Positions 41,208 to 50,776 of a stretch of 64,000 nt of DNA are shown piece by piece (positions within the stretch are counted from its first letter, which is position 1; every line of letters begins with the position of its first letter). The stretch is from Arthrobacter gandavensis (GTDB taxonomy: Bacteria > Actinomycetota > Actinomycetes > Actinomycetales > Micrococcaceae): assembly GCF_015355785.1 (NCBI RefSeq), contig NZ_JADKYW010000003.1, positions 1 through 64,000 of the forward strand, written 5' to 3'. A program made the translations under genes and the position numbers. Below the pieces are notes generated by a model. The model did not search any database. It was not told the origin of the DNA and saw nothing but the letters and a program-made list of their open reading frames with translations.

Positions 41208-42158
41208 CTAGAGCAGGGTTCCGCGTGCCACCAGCACGGCCGGTCCGCTGAGTTCAACATGCTCGCGTCCTTCCGGTCCGGTGAGGAACCGGATGCCCAG
41301 CACCCCTCCGGGCACGGCAACGCTCCAGCTGTTCGGGGCAGCCGCTCCGGCCCAGAAGCGGGTCGCCGCGGCGGCCGCGCAGGCTCCGGTGCCGCAGGAC
41401 TGGGTCTCCCCCACTCCGCGTTCGTGCACGCGCATGGTCAGCTGGCCTACACCGTCCACCACCAGGGGCTCTGCCGGGACGACCAATTCAACATTGGTCC
41501 CTTCTTCAGGGACAGGTTCCACGGACGGCGCTTTGGTTAGATCCGTGGCGACCAGTTCGTTTAGCTCCGCCAAGGCAACTACGGTGTGGGGGTTGCCCAT
41601 GCTCACGGAGAGGCCGGGCCGGGGTACTTCCAGGCCGCCGGCGTTGACCACGGTGTCCATGGCCTTCGCCGCAGCGTGATCCGGAAAGATGAATTCCCAC
41701 GGGCCCATGTCCACGGCGTAGCCGTTTTCGGTGCGGGTCACCGTCTTCAGTCCTGCGCGGGTTCCGATCGGAAGGGCCTGGCCCTCGGCGAGCTGCGCCA
41801 GCCCCTCTTCCAGCAGGAAGTGGACGAATACGCGCACGCCGTTGCCGCACATCTCCGAGACACTGCCGTCACCGTTGCGGTAGTCCATGAACCACTCTGC
41901 GTCCGGGTTGGTCTGCAGCAGTGCCTGTCCTTCGGGAAGGTGCTCCGAACGCACGGCACGGATGAAGCCGTCTGCGCCAATGCCGTTGTGGCGGTCGCAC
42001 ACGGCTGCCACCTCCCCGGCGTCGTAGTCCCGCAGCCCGTCCGGATCGGCAACCAGGACAAAGTCGTTGCCGGTACCGTGTCCCTTCGCGAAGGCGAGGC
42101 CGGCCAGGCCGGAGGGCAGACCAGAGGCGGACAGGGCAGCGGGGGAAGTAGTGCTCAC
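41208..42158 (-). CDS. dapF: Diaminopimelate epimerase
   Basis: Converts LL- to meso-diaminopimelate for lysine and peptidoglycan. It has 316 residues. Both catalytic cysteines are present: [10 protein letters not shown] (about residue 98) and [11 protein letters not shown] near residue 260. It starts with GTG overlapping the miaA stop (GTGA), an operon arrangement common in actinobacteria. The other lysine genes here are dapA and dapB, some 14-17 kb away. Confidence 0.95.
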   Translation of the reverse strand: MSTTSPAALSASGLPSGLAGLAFAKGHGTGNDFVLVADPDGLRDYDAGEVAAVCDRHNGIGADGFIRAVRSEHLPEGQALLQTNPDAEWFMDYRNGDGSVSEMCGNGVRVFVHFLLEEGLAQLAEGQALPIGTRAGLKTVTRTENGYAVDMGPWEFIFPDHAAAKAMDTVVNAGGLEVPRPGLSVSMGNPHTVVALAELNELVATDLTKAPSVEPVPEEGTNVELVVPAEPLVVDGVGQLTMRVHERGVGETQSCGTGACAAAAATRFWAGAAAPNSWSVAVPGGVLGIRFLTGPEGREHVELSGPAVLVARGTLL

Positions 42159-43063
42159 TGATCCAGAATAGCGGTGAGCGCCTTCTCATGCAGGTTGGGA
42201 TCGAGGGCATCCAGCCACGTGACGCGCGGATCGGCCCGGAACCAGGTGAGCTGGCGGCGAGCAAACTGCCGGGTTGCCACCACGGTGTCCTCAACCGCCT
42301 GTTCCGTACTCCACAGCCCATCGAGGACTTTCAGGAACTGGGCGTACCCCAGAGCCCGTGAGGCGGTGCGTCCGGTGCGCAGACCGGCAGCGTCCAGGTT
42401 CCGGACTTCCTCCAGCAGGCCCTGCGCGACCATGCGGTCCACCCTCAGGGCGAGCCGTTCGTGCAGTACCTGGCGGTCGACGTCGAGCCCCACCTGGATG
42501 GCCGGCTGGTGGTAGGTGCGGTCCGGCATAAACGAACTGAACGGCCGTCCGGTGAGCTCGTAGACCTCCAGCGCGCGTACCACCCGGCGGGCATCGCCCA
42601 GCCGTCCGGCGGATACCGGGTCAACCGCCGCCAGCCGCCCGCGCAGCGCGTCGAGTCCGGCGCGCTCAAGTTCAGTTTCGATCCGCTGCCGCACCTGCGG
42701 GTCGGTGCCGGGAAACTCGAGGACGTCCAGGGCAGCGCGGACGTACAGTCCGGAACCGCCCACGAGGATCGGATACTTGCCGCGGGCACGGATCTGGTCG
42801 ATGGCCGCGCGGGCCTGGGCCTGGAAGGCGGACACACTGGCGTCTTCGGTGACATCCAGGATGTCCAGCAGATGGTGCGGAATTCCCCCGCGTTCGGCTT
42901 CGGGCAGTTTGGCAGTGCCGATGTCCATGCCGCGGTAGAACTGCATTGAGTCCGCGTTGATAATCTCCCCGCCCAGGTGCCGGGCTAGGGCGACGCCGAG
43001 GTCTGATTTACCGGTTCCGGTGGGACCGACGACGGCGAGAACGGGCAGCTGCGCGGCCGTCAC
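42155..43063 (-). CDS. miaA: tRNA dimethylallyltransferase
   Basis: Adds the isopentenyl group to A37 of tRNAs that read UNN codons. It has 302 residues. The P-loop is [10 protein letters not shown] (about 13-22), followed by [17 protein letters not shown] with the DxxQ-like substrate motif. It overlaps miaB upstream and dapF downstream by four bases each. It supplies the substrate for the MiaB step. Confidence 0.95.
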   Translation of the reverse strand: MTAAQLPVLAVVGPTGTGKSDLGVALARHLGGEIINADSMQFYRGMDIGTAKLPEAERGGIPHHLLDILDVTEDASVSAFQAQARAAIDQIRARGKYPILVGGSGLYVRAALDVLEFPGTDPQVRQRIETELERAGLDALRGRLAAVDPVSAGRLGDARRVVRALEVYELTGRPFSSFMPDRTYHQPAIQVGLDVDRQVLHERLALRVDRMVAQGLLEEVRNLDAAGLRTGRTASRALGYAQFLKVLDGLWSTEQAVEDTVVATRQFARRQLTWFRADPRVTWLDALDPNLHEKALTAILDQ

Positions 43064-44601
43064 CGGCGCGGCGGCAGGGCAGGCATGCCGAGCGAGACGC
43101 CTGCGCGGGCAGCGCCGTCGGCCGCTGGTGCCGGAACGCCGCAGGAATCAGCCTGCGAACGGTCCCAGGCATCCCCGGCGCGTGAACGGCGCAGCGAGTA
43201 GTCGGCGGCGGTGGCGGGATCCGCCACCAGGTGGAAGGCCGCGGCGGACGTGACCGGAACGGTCACCAGGTCTCCCGGGCGCGGAACCGGGGCGCCGTCG
43301 GGAACGGAGAAGTGCACCAGCCGCTGGTCGCGTGACCGGCCTGAAAGGCGTCCGGTCTCCTCGGATTTGCGGCCGGCCGCGGCCGTGACCATGACCTCCA
43401 CCGTTGTGCCCACCTGCTTGGCGTTTTCCTCCGCGGCGATGCGGTCCTGCAGTGCGGTGAGCCGCTCGTAACGCTCCTGCACCACGGCTTTGGGCAGCTG
43501 GTCCGGAAGTTCGGCCGCCGGGGTGCCGGGCCGCTTTGAGTACTGGAAGGTGAAGGCAGTGGCGAACCGGGCCTGCTCGACGACGTCGAGCGTTGCCTGG
43601 AAGTCCTCTTCGGTCTCCCCCGGGAATCCGACAATGATGTCCGTGGAGATGGCGGCATGCGGCATCTGCCGGCGGACCTTCTCCAGAATGCCGAGGAACT
43701 TCCCGGAGCGGTAGGACCGCCGCATGTCCTTGAGGACCTTGTCCGATCCGGACTGCAGCGGCATGTGCAGCTGGGGCATCACGTTATGCGTCTCAGCCAT
43801 CGCATCGATAACGTCATCGGTGAAGGCGGCCGGATGCGGGCTGGTGAAGCGAACACGTTCGAGTCCCTCAATGGATCCGCAGGCGCGAAGGAGCTTGGCG
43901 AACGCGCCCCGGTCCCCGAACTCGACCCCGTAGGAATTTACGTTCTGGCCCAGCAGGGTGACTTCGATGGCGCCGTCGTCCACCAGCGCCTGGACCTCCG
44001 CGAGGATCTCCCCCGGCCGGCGGTCGCGTTCCTTGCCGCGCAGCGACGGGACAATGCAGAACGTGCAGGTGTTGTTGCAGCCAACCGAGATTGAAACCCA
44101 GCCGGAGTAGACGGAATCGCGCTTGGTCGGAAGCGTGGACGGGAAGACTTCGAGGGATTCAAGAATTTCCAGCTGCGCAGCGTCGTTGTGCCGGGCCCGC
44201 TCCAGCAAGGCGGGCAGGGCACCGATGTTGTGCGTGCCAAAAACCGCGTCCACGAAAGGTGCCTTGGCGATAATGGTGTCGCGATCCTTCTGCGCCAGGC
44301 AACCGCCGACGGCGATCTGCATGCCGGGACGGGTTTCCTTGACGTGTGCCAGCTGGCCCAGGTTGCCGTAGAGCTTGTTGTCCGCGTTCTCGCGCACGGC
44401 GCAGGTGTTGAAGACGACGACGTCGGCGTCGCCCTCGTCCGCCGGAACGTAGCCGGCGCCCTCGAGCAGGCCGGAAATCCGTTCGGAGTCGTGGACGTTC
44501 ATCTGGCAGCCGAAGGTCCGCACCTGGTAGGTGCGCTGGTGCTTTTCAGGCTCCGGGCCGGCTGGCGGTTCTGGTGCGGGACGGGATACAGACAGGCTCA
44601 C
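43060..44601 (-). CDS. miaB: tRNA-2-methylthio-N6-dimethylallyladenosine synthase
   Basis: Radical SAM methylthiotransferase of about 513 residues. The N-terminal UPF0004 domain has three cluster cysteines ([20 protein letters not shown]); the radical SAM motif is [12 protein letters not shown]; the TRAM domain follows near 405-470. The last ~45 residues are a non-conserved tail. The start is uncertain: GTG 44601 is used, as the frame above it is not conserved, but no ribosome site is clear. It forms an operon with miaA and dapF. Confidence 0.93.
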   Translation of the reverse strand: MSLSVSRPAPEPPAGPEPEKHQRTYQVRTFGCQMNVHDSERISGLLEGAGYVPADEGDADVVVFNTCAVRENADNKLYGNLGQLAHVKETRPGMQIAVGGCLAQKDRDTIIAKAPFVDAVFGTHNIGALPALLERARHNDAAQLEILESLEVFPSTLPTKRDSVYSGWVSISVGCNNTCTFCIVPSLRGKERDRRPGEILAEVQALVDDGAIEVTLLGQNVNSYGVEFGDRGAFAKLLRACGSIEGLERVRFTSPHPAAFTDDVIDAMAETHNVMPQLHMPLQSGSDKVLKDMRRSYRSGKFLGILEKVRRQMPHAAISTDIIVGFPGETEEDFQATLDVVEQARFATAFTFQYSKRPGTPAAELPDQLPKAVVQERYERLTALQDRIAAEENAKQVGTTVEVMVTAAAGRKSEETGRLSGRSRDQRLVHFSVPDGAPVPRPGDLVTVPVTSAAAFHLVADPATAADYSLRRSRAGDAWDRSQADSCGVPAPAADGAARAGVSLGMPALPPRR

Positions 44602-44645
44602 CCTACAAGGGTACGTCCCGCCGGCGACCACGCCCCAATTTCCCC

Positions 44646-44701
44646 CGAGAGGCCAGTTACGGCTCTTTCCAGCGCTGGCAAGAGCCGCAACTGGCCTCTC
44701 G
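44646..44701. repeat. 56-bp palindrome upstream of miaB
   Basis: The two 28-base halves are complementary except for two positions. Outer arms run CGAGAGGCCAGTTACGGC inward from 44646, with the matching arm ending CTGGCCTCTCG at 44701; the centre is CCAGCGCTGG. The length (56) and the CGAGA/TCTCG ends equal those of the palindrome at 7054-7109. It lies between the miaB start and the 3' end of the transglycosylase gene. Confidence 0.85.
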
Positions 44702-44716
44702 ACGGTTGGCCGGGGC

Positions 44717-45535
44717 CTAGTACCAGTTGTTGGCGTAGTGGAAGTTCAGTGCCGAACACGGGGTGCCGTAGCGCGATTCAATGTAGGTCAGGCCCCAGTT
44801 GACCTGGGTACGGTAGTTCGTCTGCCAGTCACCGCCGGCGGTGGCCAACTTGGTACCCGGCAGGGCCTGCGGAATACCGTAGGCTCCGGAGCTCGCGTTC
44901 GTTGCGCTGGTCAGCCACTCGGATTCCTTGTTCCACAGGGTATCCAGGCACGTCATCTGTGAAGCGTCCCAGCCATGGGAGCTAAGGACGGAAGCAGCGT
45001 AGGCCTTTGCTCCGGCGGGATCATCCACCGGCACGGAGGCAGCTGCAATGCGGGCTGCTTCTTCGGCTGCAGCCTGTTCAGCCGCGGCCTTTTCTGCCGC
45101 CGCCTTTTCTGCTGCGGCTGCCGCGGCCTCTGCTTCGCGGGCTGCTGCTGCCTGGGCCTGAGCCTCGGCGGAAGCAGCCTGCTCGTCTGCCGCCTCCTGC
45201 TCAGCAGCCTGCTGTTCTGCGTCGGCCTGGCCGGCCGGGGAACCCGCCTCAGCGGAAGCGGACTGGCCGGCCTCGGGCTGCGGGGCGGCGTCGGCATCCG
45301 GTTCGGGAGAATTGCCGGTTTCCGGCACGGGGGCATCAGTGAACAGCGGCAGTGCGAAACTCGCCAGCTGGACACCTGCGGCAGCGCGGAGGTCCTCCTC
45401 ACCGGCTGCGGCGCCGGCGGTCCCGACGATCATAATTCCACCAAGGGCGGCAACCGCCCCCACCTTCAACCGGTTGCGGCGGCGCTGCACGGCGCGGTGC
45501 TTCCTCTGTTCACGACGTCCCTGAAAGTTGCTCAT
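44717..45535 (-). CDS. Secreted lytic-transglycosylase-like protein (paralogue 1)
   Basis: A 272-residue exported protein. A basic N-terminus and hydrophobic segment ([20 protein letters not shown], about 24-43) form a signal or anchor. Residues about 60-180 are a low-complexity Ala/Glu/Gln-rich helical spacer. The last ~100 residues are a lysozyme-like domain: [18 protein letters not shown] with the likely catalytic glutamate, then [12 protein letters not shown]. This matches SLT-type domains that cut peptidoglycan. Its C-terminal domain is closely similar to that of the neighbour ending at 45617. ATG 45535 has no clear ribosome site. Confidence 0.82.
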   Translation of the reverse strand: MSNFQGRREQRKHRAVQRRRNRLKVGAVAALGGIMIVGTAGAAAGEEDLRAAAGVQLASFALPLFTDAPVPETGNSPEPDADAAPQPEAGQSASAEAGSPAGQADAEQQAAEQEAADEQAASAEAQAQAAAAREAEAAAAAAEKAAAEKAAAEQAAAEEAARIAAASVPVDDPAGAKAYAASVLSSHGWDASQMTCLDTLWNKESEWLTSATNASSGAYGIPQALPGTKLATAGGDWQTNYRTQVNWGLTYIESRYGTPCSALNFHYANNWY

Positions 45536-45616
45536 AGGACGGCGACTGTACACATCGATTCTGAATAAGGTCGCGATTAGATAACGGCCATGTTGCGTTT
45601 CGGTAACGAAGCCGGT

Positions 45617-46921
45617 TTAATACCAGCCCTTCAGCTCCGAGTGGGTCCACGCGCCGCAGGGTGTCTTGTACCTCTGAGCGATGTAGCTCAGGCCCCAGCG
45701 GATCTGGGTCTGGTAGCTGGTGCGCCAGTCGCTCCCTGCCGCCGCCATCTTGTCCCCCGGCAGCGACTGCGGAATTCCGTAGGCACCACTGTACGGATTC
45801 ATGGCGCTGGTCAGCCAGTTTGATTCCCGGTTCCACAAATCAACGAGGCATCTAAATTCCCCGTTGTCCCACCCGTAAACTGCCATCGTGGAAGCAGCAA
45901 AGGCCTGCGCTCCGGCCGGATCATTCACCGGTGCTGCCGGAGGAGCAGGGGGCGGCGGCTGGGGCGCCGGAGCCGGCGGATCCGGCAGCGGTGCAGGGGC
46001 CGGAGCAGGTGCCGGAGCCGGAACAGGGGCGGGCGGAGGGGTGTTTCCGGGCGCCGCCGGAGGTTTGGGACTTATGGGATTTATCACTGGGTCGGCGTCC
46101 CTGCCGGGTGCAGTTTCCGCAGCGCGGCGGGCTTCCTCAGCCTGCTGCCGGACTGATTCATCGAGCCGTGCAGCCTGGATCCGGCCGAGCTCTGCTTCCG
46201 CCGTCGTGCTGCGCAGTTCGGCCAACTGAGCGGCAAGAACGGCGCTGCGCTCTTCCTGTTCACGGACGGCTGTCTCGGCTGCCTGGGTGGCGGACTGGGC
46301 GTCCTCGTACTGCTCTCCGGCCAGCGCAGCCAGCTTGGCCCGGGCCTCCCGCTCCGACTGCTCGGCTTCCTCGAGGGACTCTGCGGCATTCCGGGCCGCT
46401 TCAGCCTCACCGTAAAGCCGGGAGGTACGTTCTGTGACCAGGGAAAGGGTGGTAAGGCGGTCCAGGTGCGCCGCCCCTTCATCGGCATCGAGAAGGAAAA
46501 GGACGGTGCTGTCCATCCCGCCGGTCTTATAGGTCTGGGCAGCCAAGGCCCCCACCTGGCCCCGCAGCTCGCCGGCACGGGCCGACGCTTCGCTGCGCTG
46601 CGCAGCCAGCTCCGCCAGGCGTGCGTCACTGGCCTCCACTTCGGCCCGCAGCTCGTCGTAGCGGCTTGAAGCGGACACGGCAGCGTTGCCGAGGCTTCCT
46701 GCTTCGTCGTAGAGGCGGTCCAGGAGTTCTTCGAGGTTGCGAACCTGTTCCTCAGTGGAAGCGGTGTCTGCCTTGGCCGCCGAAATGTCTTCCCAGGAGG
46801 GGTACTCCGCTGCGAATGCGGGAGGCACACCGACCAGCAGCGTGGCACCCAGAACGCCGGCCGCGGCAGCGGCCACGGCAGGGGTCCGCAACTTCCGTCC
46901 CAGCAGCCTCACAGTAAACAT
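45617..46921 (-). CDS. Secreted coiled-coil plus lytic-transglycosylase-like protein (paralogue 2)
   Basis: A 434-residue exported protein. The signal peptide ends near AFA-A (residue 37-38). Residues about 40-265 are a long coiled coil rich in Glu/Ala, similar to the regulatory coiled coils of PcsB and RipC, which interact with FtsEX. A Pro/Ala linker (about 275-325) leads to the C-terminal lysozyme-like domain ([30 protein letters not shown]). FtsEX linkage is only an analogy. It lies 45 bases after recX and next to its paralogue. Confidence 0.82.
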   Translation of the reverse strand: MFTVRLLGRKLRTPAVAAAAAGVLGATLLVGVPPAFAAEYPSWEDISAAKADTASTEEQVRNLEELLDRLYDEAGSLGNAAVSASSRYDELRAEVEASDARLAELAAQRSEASARAGELRGQVGALAAQTYKTGGMDSTVLFLLDADEGAAHLDRLTTLSLVTERTSRLYGEAEAARNAAESLEEAEQSEREARAKLAALAGEQYEDAQSATQAAETAVREQEERSAVLAAQLAELRSTTAEAELGRIQAARLDESVRQQAEEARRAAETAPGRDADPVINPISPKPPAAPGNTPPPAPVPAPAPAPAPAPLPDPPAPAPQPPPPAPPAAPVNDPAGAQAFAASTMAVYGWDNGEFRCLVDLWNRESNWLTSAMNPYSGAYGIPQSLPGDKMAAAGSDWRTSYQTQIRWGLSYIAQRYKTPCGAWTHSELKGWY

Positions 46922-46966
46922 AGTGATGACAGCATACGGCACGGAAGCAACCGGCCTCAGCGGCCG

Positions 46967-47533
46967 CTACAGCTCGCTCTCCTGCCGGGCACTTAGGGCG
47001 TCGTTCACAACCGAAAAACCAAGGGAGGGTGAATAGCCCTTCCGGGCGAGCATGGAAACCAGCCGGCGAACCAGCTTGTCCCGTTCCTTAGGATCTGCAG
47101 GAACGGCGGCACGGCGCAGCTTCCGCTCGACCAGGTCCCTGGCTGCCTCGACTTCGTCATCGGCGCTGATCTGTTCCAGGGCTTCCTCGGCCAGCTCCGG
47201 GTCGATCCCCTTGCCGGCCAGTTCACGCCGGATGGCGGAACGTGCCAGCGACCGGGTCTGGGACCTGCTGCGGACCCACATGCGCGCAAACTCTGCGTCG
47301 TCAATCAGCTGGACTTCCTCGAACCGGTCCAGCACCGCCCGGGCTACGTCTTCGGGCACGTCCCGCTCTGCCAGCTTGTCCGCGAGCTGCTGCCTGCTCT
47401 TCGCCGAGCTTGTCAGCTGGCGCAGGATGATCGCACGGGCCACAGAGTGCGGATCAGCCTCGGGCGTTGAATCTGCTGCTGAGCCGGGAGTGGGCCCATC
47501 CTCCACTCCCGGCTTGCGGCGGCGCTTCTGCAT
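46967..47533 (-). CDS. recX: RecX family recombination regulator
   Basis: A 188-residue helical protein that limits RecA filaments. The central region contains repeated three-helix units (for example RAVLDRFEEVQLIDDAEFARMW), typical of RecX. The first 30 residues are hydrophilic. It starts 9 bases after the recA stop and so should be induced together with recA. Confidence 0.93.
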   Translation of the reverse strand: MQKRRRKPGVEDGPTPGSAADSTPEADPHSVARAIILRQLTSSAKSRQQLADKLAERDVPEDVARAVLDRFEEVQLIDDAEFARMWVRSRSQTRSLARSAIRRELAGKGIDPELAEEALEQISADDEVEAARDLVERKLRRAAVPADPKERDKLVRRLVSMLARKGYSPSLGFSVVNDALSARQESEL

Positions 47534-47542
47534 GAGTGCCGA

Positions 47543-48592
47543 CTAGGCGCCGGCTGCCGCCGCGTTGGCCTTGGTGTCAGCTGCCTGCTCTTCGGGCTGC
47601 GCATCCACGCCGAGCTTGACCCGCAGGCGCCGTTCGATCTCGTCCGCCAGTTCCGGGTTGTCCCGGAGGAAGCGGCGGGAGTTTTCCTTGCCCTGACCCA
47701 GCTGATCGCCATCGTAGGTGAACCAGGCGCCGGATTTCTTGACGATTCCGTGCTCCACGCCCATGTCGATCAGGCCGCCCTCACGGGAAATGCCCTGACC
47801 GTAAATGATGTCGAACTCGGCCTGCTTGAAAGGCGGGGCCATCTTGTTCTTGACGATCTTGGCGCGGGTACGGTTACCAACCGGGTTGGTTCCCTCCTTC
47901 AGCGTTTCGATGCGTCGCACGTCGATGCGGACGGACGCATAGAACTTCAGCGCTTTGCCGCCGGTGGTGGTCTCCGGGCTGCCGAAGAATACACCGATCT
48001 TCTCGCGCAGCTGGTTGATGAAGATGGCCGTAGTCTTGGTCTGGCTCAGGCGTCCGGTGATCTTGCGCAGCGCCTGGCTCATGAGCCGAGCCTGGAGGCC
48101 CACGTGGCTGTCACCCATTTCGCCTTCAATTTCAGCGCGGGGCACAAGGGCGGCCACGGAGTCGATGACCACGATGTCCAATGAGCCGGAACCCACCAGC
48201 ATGTCCATGATTTCAAGCGCCTGCTCGCCGGTGTCCGGCTGGGAGACCAGCAGGGCATCGGTATCCACGCCCAGCTTCTTGGCGTACTCCGGGTCCAGGG
48301 CGTGCTCAGCATCAATGAATGCCGCGATGCCGCCGTTTTTCTGTGCGTTCGCTACAGCATGGAGTGCCACGGTGGTCTTACCGGAAGATTCGGGTCCGTA
48401 GATCTCGACGACGCGGCCCCGGGGAAGGCCGCCTATGCCCAGCGCGATGTCCAGCGCGATGGAGCTGGTGGAGATTGTTTCGATCGGGGCGCGCGTCTCG
48501 TCGCCCAGCCGCATGATCGAGCCCTTGCCGAACTGCTTGTCGATCTGGGCCAGTGCTGCTTCGAGTGCTTTGGCGCGGTCTGGAGCGGCCAT
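47543..48592 (-). CDS. recA: Recombinase RecA
   Basis: Strand-exchange ATPase and SOS co-protease, 349 residues. GSIMRLGD, Walker [10 protein letters not shown] (66-74), the polymerisation and DNA-binding loops (including [20 protein letters not shown]) and the C-terminal Ala/Glu tail are all normal. No intein interrupts it. AGAGG precedes the ATG, and an SOS box lies about 180 bases upstream. Confidence 0.98.
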   Translation of the reverse strand: MAAPDRAKALEAALAQIDKQFGKGSIMRLGDETRAPIETISTSSIALDIALGIGGLPRGRVVEIYGPESSGKTTVALHAVANAQKNGGIAAFIDAEHALDPEYAKKLGVDTDALLVSQPDTGEQALEIMDMLVGSGSLDIVVIDSVAALVPRAEIEGEMGDSHVGLQARLMSQALRKITGRLSQTKTTAIFINQLREKIGVFFGSPETTTGGKALKFYASVRIDVRRIETLKEGTNPVGNRTRAKIVKNKMAPPFKQAEFDIIYGQGISREGGLIDMGVEHGIVKKSGAWFTYDGDQLGQGKENSRRFLRDNPELADEIERRLRVKLGVDAQPEEQAADTKANAAAAGA

Positions 48593-48755
48593 TCTTCACC
48601 TCTGTTGTTGTGGCTGTTGCTGATATTCCCGGCCCGTGGGCCGACTGTCGGTTGCTCACTGAGAACCGTATGCGACGGCACTGACACTGCCGCGGCGGCC
48701 AGATGCCGGTGTGGACAGCCGGAGCGGGGCGGACCAGTTGCTGCCCCTGTGTAGG

Positions 48756-48788
48756 AGCATATCGGGATCCGAACAGATATTCGAATAG
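48756..48788 (-). promoter_or_regulatory. SOS box and promoter of recA
   Basis: CGAACAGATATTCG (48770-48783; flanked by TC and AA) is a LexA site. On the minus strand TTCGAA and TATGCT (48756-48761) bracket it with an 18-base spacer, so the LexA site lies over the -35 and spacer. The leader from here to recA is about 155 bases and has no gene. Confidence 0.75.
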
Positions 48789-48803
48789 ATCCTTCCCGCG
48801 TGT

Positions 48804-49028
48804 CTACGCCTGCTTGGGTTTGATGTCCCGCCCCAGCCTGCGTTCCGGCGGCACTTCCTGCATCTCGCAGACCTCCAGCCAGACCCGTTTCGGGTCCGTT
48901 CCGCTCTCCAGCGCCTGTCGTGCTGTCCGGCCGCCCAGACCGGTGAGGACAAGGTCCGCCGCGAGCACGCGGGAGTACGCAGACCCGAATTCGTCATCCA
49001 TAAGCCGCCAGAAATCACTGATACGCAT
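48804..49028 (-). CDS. DUF3046 family protein
   Basis: A 74-residue protein. MRISDFWRLMDDEFG and the following AADLVLTGLGGRTARQALESG match the DUF3046 family, which is confined to actinobacteria and found beside recA. The charged C-terminus RRLGRDIKPKQA is typical. Its function is not known; the closeness to the recA SOS promoter could be chance. ATG 49028 is chosen over a TTG just before it. Confidence 0.82.
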   Translation of the reverse strand: MRISDFWRLMDDEFGSAYSRVLAADLVLTGLGGRTARQALESGTDPKRVWLEVCEMQEVPPERRLGRDIKPKQA

Positions 49029-49119
49029 CAATTAATCGTCTCACGCCCGGCACCCGCTCCGCTGCTTCGAAACCCGGCCCGGCCTCCCGTACCGGCCGCG
49101 GAACAGGCTGCACGCCGCC

Positions 49120-49132
49120 TAGAATAGGGTTT
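49120..49132 (+). promoter_or_regulatory. -10 element of a leaderless MarR gene
   Basis: TAGAAT (49120-49125) is seven bases before ATG 49133, and the intervening bases AGGGTTT leave no room for a ribosome site at proper distance. The transcript should begin at or next to the start codon. Confidence 0.5.
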
Positions 49133-49609
49133 ATGAGCGATAAGCCCCCGGCAGCTGTTTCGGGTCCGAACCAGGCCATCGAGAACCTTGAACAGGAGCT
49201 CAGTGTCCTGTGGCGCCGGGCGCGCGCAGCATCCCAGCGCGTGGCCAGGGCCGTGCACCCGGACCTTGAGCCGGCAGCCTACGGCCTGCTCGTCCTCCTG
49301 CAGCGGCGCGGCCCGCTGCGCTTGACGGACGTGGCTGCCGCCATCGGAGTGGGCAAGCCGTCCGTGAGCCGTCAAATCGTCATGCTCGAGTCCCTGGGCC
49401 TCGTGGAGAAGCAGGCGGATCCGGAGGACGGCCGCGCACAAACCATCAGCCTGACCGAGTCCGGAAGCGAACAGCTAACGCGTACGCAGCGGGCCCGGGA
49501 AAAGCACTTCCGCGCGCTGCTGGCTTCCTGGGACGAGGACGAGGTGCACACCCTCTCCCTCCTGCTCCATAAGCTCAATGCGTCCCAGGTTCCGGACAGC
49601 TCCCAGTAG
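49133..49609 (+). CDS. MarR-family transcriptional regulator
   Basis: A 158-residue winged-helix protein. The recognition region reads LRLTDVAAAIGVGKPSVSRQI (split at about 63-83), and the wing contains KQADPEDGRAQTISLTESG, including the MarR hallmark DPEDGR. Its targets are not evident; no inverted repeat stands out near its own promoter. It is isolated on the plus strand and ends at a clear terminator. Confidence 0.88.
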   Translation: MSDKPPAAVSGPNQAIENLEQELSVLWRRARAASQRVARAVHPDLEPAAYGLLVLLQRRGPLRLTDVAAAIGVGKPSVSRQIVMLESLGLVEKQADPEDGRAQTISLTESGSEQLTRTQRAREKHFRALLASWDEDEVHTLSLLLHKLNASQVPDSSQ

Positions 49610-49636
49610 CAGCAGCCGGATTCGCGCCACACACGT

Positions 49637-49668
49637 CAAAAGACCCCGCCGGAAGGCGGGGTCTTTTG
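49637..49668. terminator. Bidirectional terminator between marR-type gene and clgR
   Basis: A 14-bp stem (49637-49650 with 49655-49668; core AAAAGACCCCGCC) around GGAA, with four A/T pairs at the base giving a U run on both strands. It is the most classical intrinsic terminator of the window. Confidence 0.9.
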
Positions 49669-49712
49669 AGTATGTCTTTGGGGCGGGCAGCTCACACTGC
49701 TGCCCGAGGTTG

Positions 49713-50045
49713 TTACGGCGTGCGAGCCAGATCCCGAGCCAGATCCTCAGGGAACTCGCGGGCAAACTCCCGCGAGAACTCCGTTGGAACAGTGTCGGGA
49801 ATGGAAACGCCTTCGGCACTGGCCACACGGTCACTGACCTCACGAAGCATCAGGGACAAAGGTACATCGAGAGCACTGCAGATTGAGGACAGGAGTTCAG
49901 AAGAAGCTTCCTTCTGGCCCCGCTCAACTTCGCTTAGGTAACCGAGCGAGACCCGGGCACTGTGCGACACCTCACGCAGGGTACGGCCCTGGCGCTGACG
50001 TACATCACGGAGTACGTCACCAATCTCGTGGCGTAGAACTACCAT
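49713..50045 (-). CDS. clgR: ClgR-type XRE transcriptional regulator
   Basis: A 110-residue protein with one Cro/C1 helix-turn-helix (about 7-62): [20 protein letters not shown], then [16 protein letters not shown]. This is the ClgR group, which activates clp protease genes in Corynebacterium, Streptomyces and Mycobacterium. The C-terminal segment ends in repeated Arg-Glu-Phe residues. ATG 50045 follows AAGGAG with good spacing; the open frame continues upstream but its residues are not family-like. A palindrome and -10-like elements lie upstream. Confidence 0.85.
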   Translation of the reverse strand: MVVLRHEIGDVLRDVRQRQGRTLREVSHSARVSLGYLSEVERGQKEASSELLSSICSALDVPLSLMLREVSDRVASAEGVSIPDTVPTEFSREFAREFPEDLARDLARTP

Positions 50046-50168
50046 TTTGCGCTCCTTAGGCTCCCGGTGTGCGTCTTCCGCCAACCCTACATCCCGCCAG
50101 CGAATGACGCCGTTCACGGACACGGGCTGCTTCACCATGTGTATGTCCTGCTCCCTATATCGATCCGA

Positions 50169-50186
50169 CCGCGGTTCGAACCGCGG
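50169..50186. promoter_or_regulatory. 18-bp perfect palindrome upstream of clgR
   Basis: CCGCGGTTCGAACCGCGG reads the same on both strands. It lies about 125 bases before the clgR start and close to -10-like TAGGAT (minus, 50197-50202). It could be an autoregulatory operator, but it does not clearly fit the published ClgR pattern as I recall it. The 257-base spacer between clgR and cinA (50046-50302) holds nothing else that I can support. Confidence 0.45.
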
Positions 50187-50302
50187 AATGTCTACGATCC
50201 TAAACCGGAAACCTTGGGGGTTCCTGATACTACTAACTGATGCCCCTGCGGATTTGTTCCCGGGTATCTTCCGTGACTTCCGAACGCCGTCTGCGCCCGC
50301 TG

Positions 50303-50776
50303 TTACACAGCGCCAAGCTCGATGGCCAGCAGGTCCAGGGCGGCATCGCACGCCTGGCTGCGGATCGAAGCCCGGTCCCCCGTGAAGTGGAACTCGCGCC
50401 AGCTGCTGCCGGAGGCAGCCGCAACGCCAATGAACACGGTACCGACCGGCTTTCCGTCGTGGGGCTCGGGCCCCGCCACACCGGTGGTGGAAATGCCGAC
50501 GTCTGCCCTGAGGAGCTGCCGTACTCCTACGGCCATCTGCTCGACCACGCGTGCGTCCACCGACCCGGCTGACCGGAGCAGGGACCCGTCCACGCCAAGA
50601 ACGTGTTCCTTGACTGAGTTCTGGTAGGCGACCACTGCCCCCTGCAGTACTGCTGACGCTCCCGGAACGGTAGCCAGCTCGGCCGCGACCATTCCCGCGG
50701 TCAGCGACTCCGCGGCGGCGATCCTCGTACGCGCCGCTGCCGCCGCCGCAACCACCAGTTCGGCGGGGGTGCTCAT
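50303..50776 (-). CDS. cinA: CinA C-terminal domain protein (nicotinamide-nucleotide amidase type)
   Basis: A 157-residue stand-alone CinA C-terminal domain, which in other bacteria deamidates nicotinamide mononucleotide in the pyridine nucleotide cycle (PncC). The conserved segments are [20 protein letters not shown] and [20 protein letters not shown]. The N-terminal CinA domain is absent. ATG 50776 overlaps the pgsA stop by four bases. In several genera cinA lies near recA, as here, but no SOS box precedes this gene pair. Confidence 0.9.
   Translation of the reverse strand: MSTPAELVVAAAAAARTRIAAAESLTAGMVAAELATVPGASAVLQGAVVAYQNSVKEHVLGVDGSLLRSAGSVDARVVEQMAVGVRQLLRADVGISTTGVAGPEPHDGKPVGTVFIGVAAASGSSWREFHFTGDRASIRSQACDAALDLLAIELGAV

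Noticed and set aside
50169-50186. LexA box at the clgR palindrome (TTCGAACC)
   Set aside because: The half-site spacing does not fit CGAAC-N4-GTTCG; it is a different palindrome.
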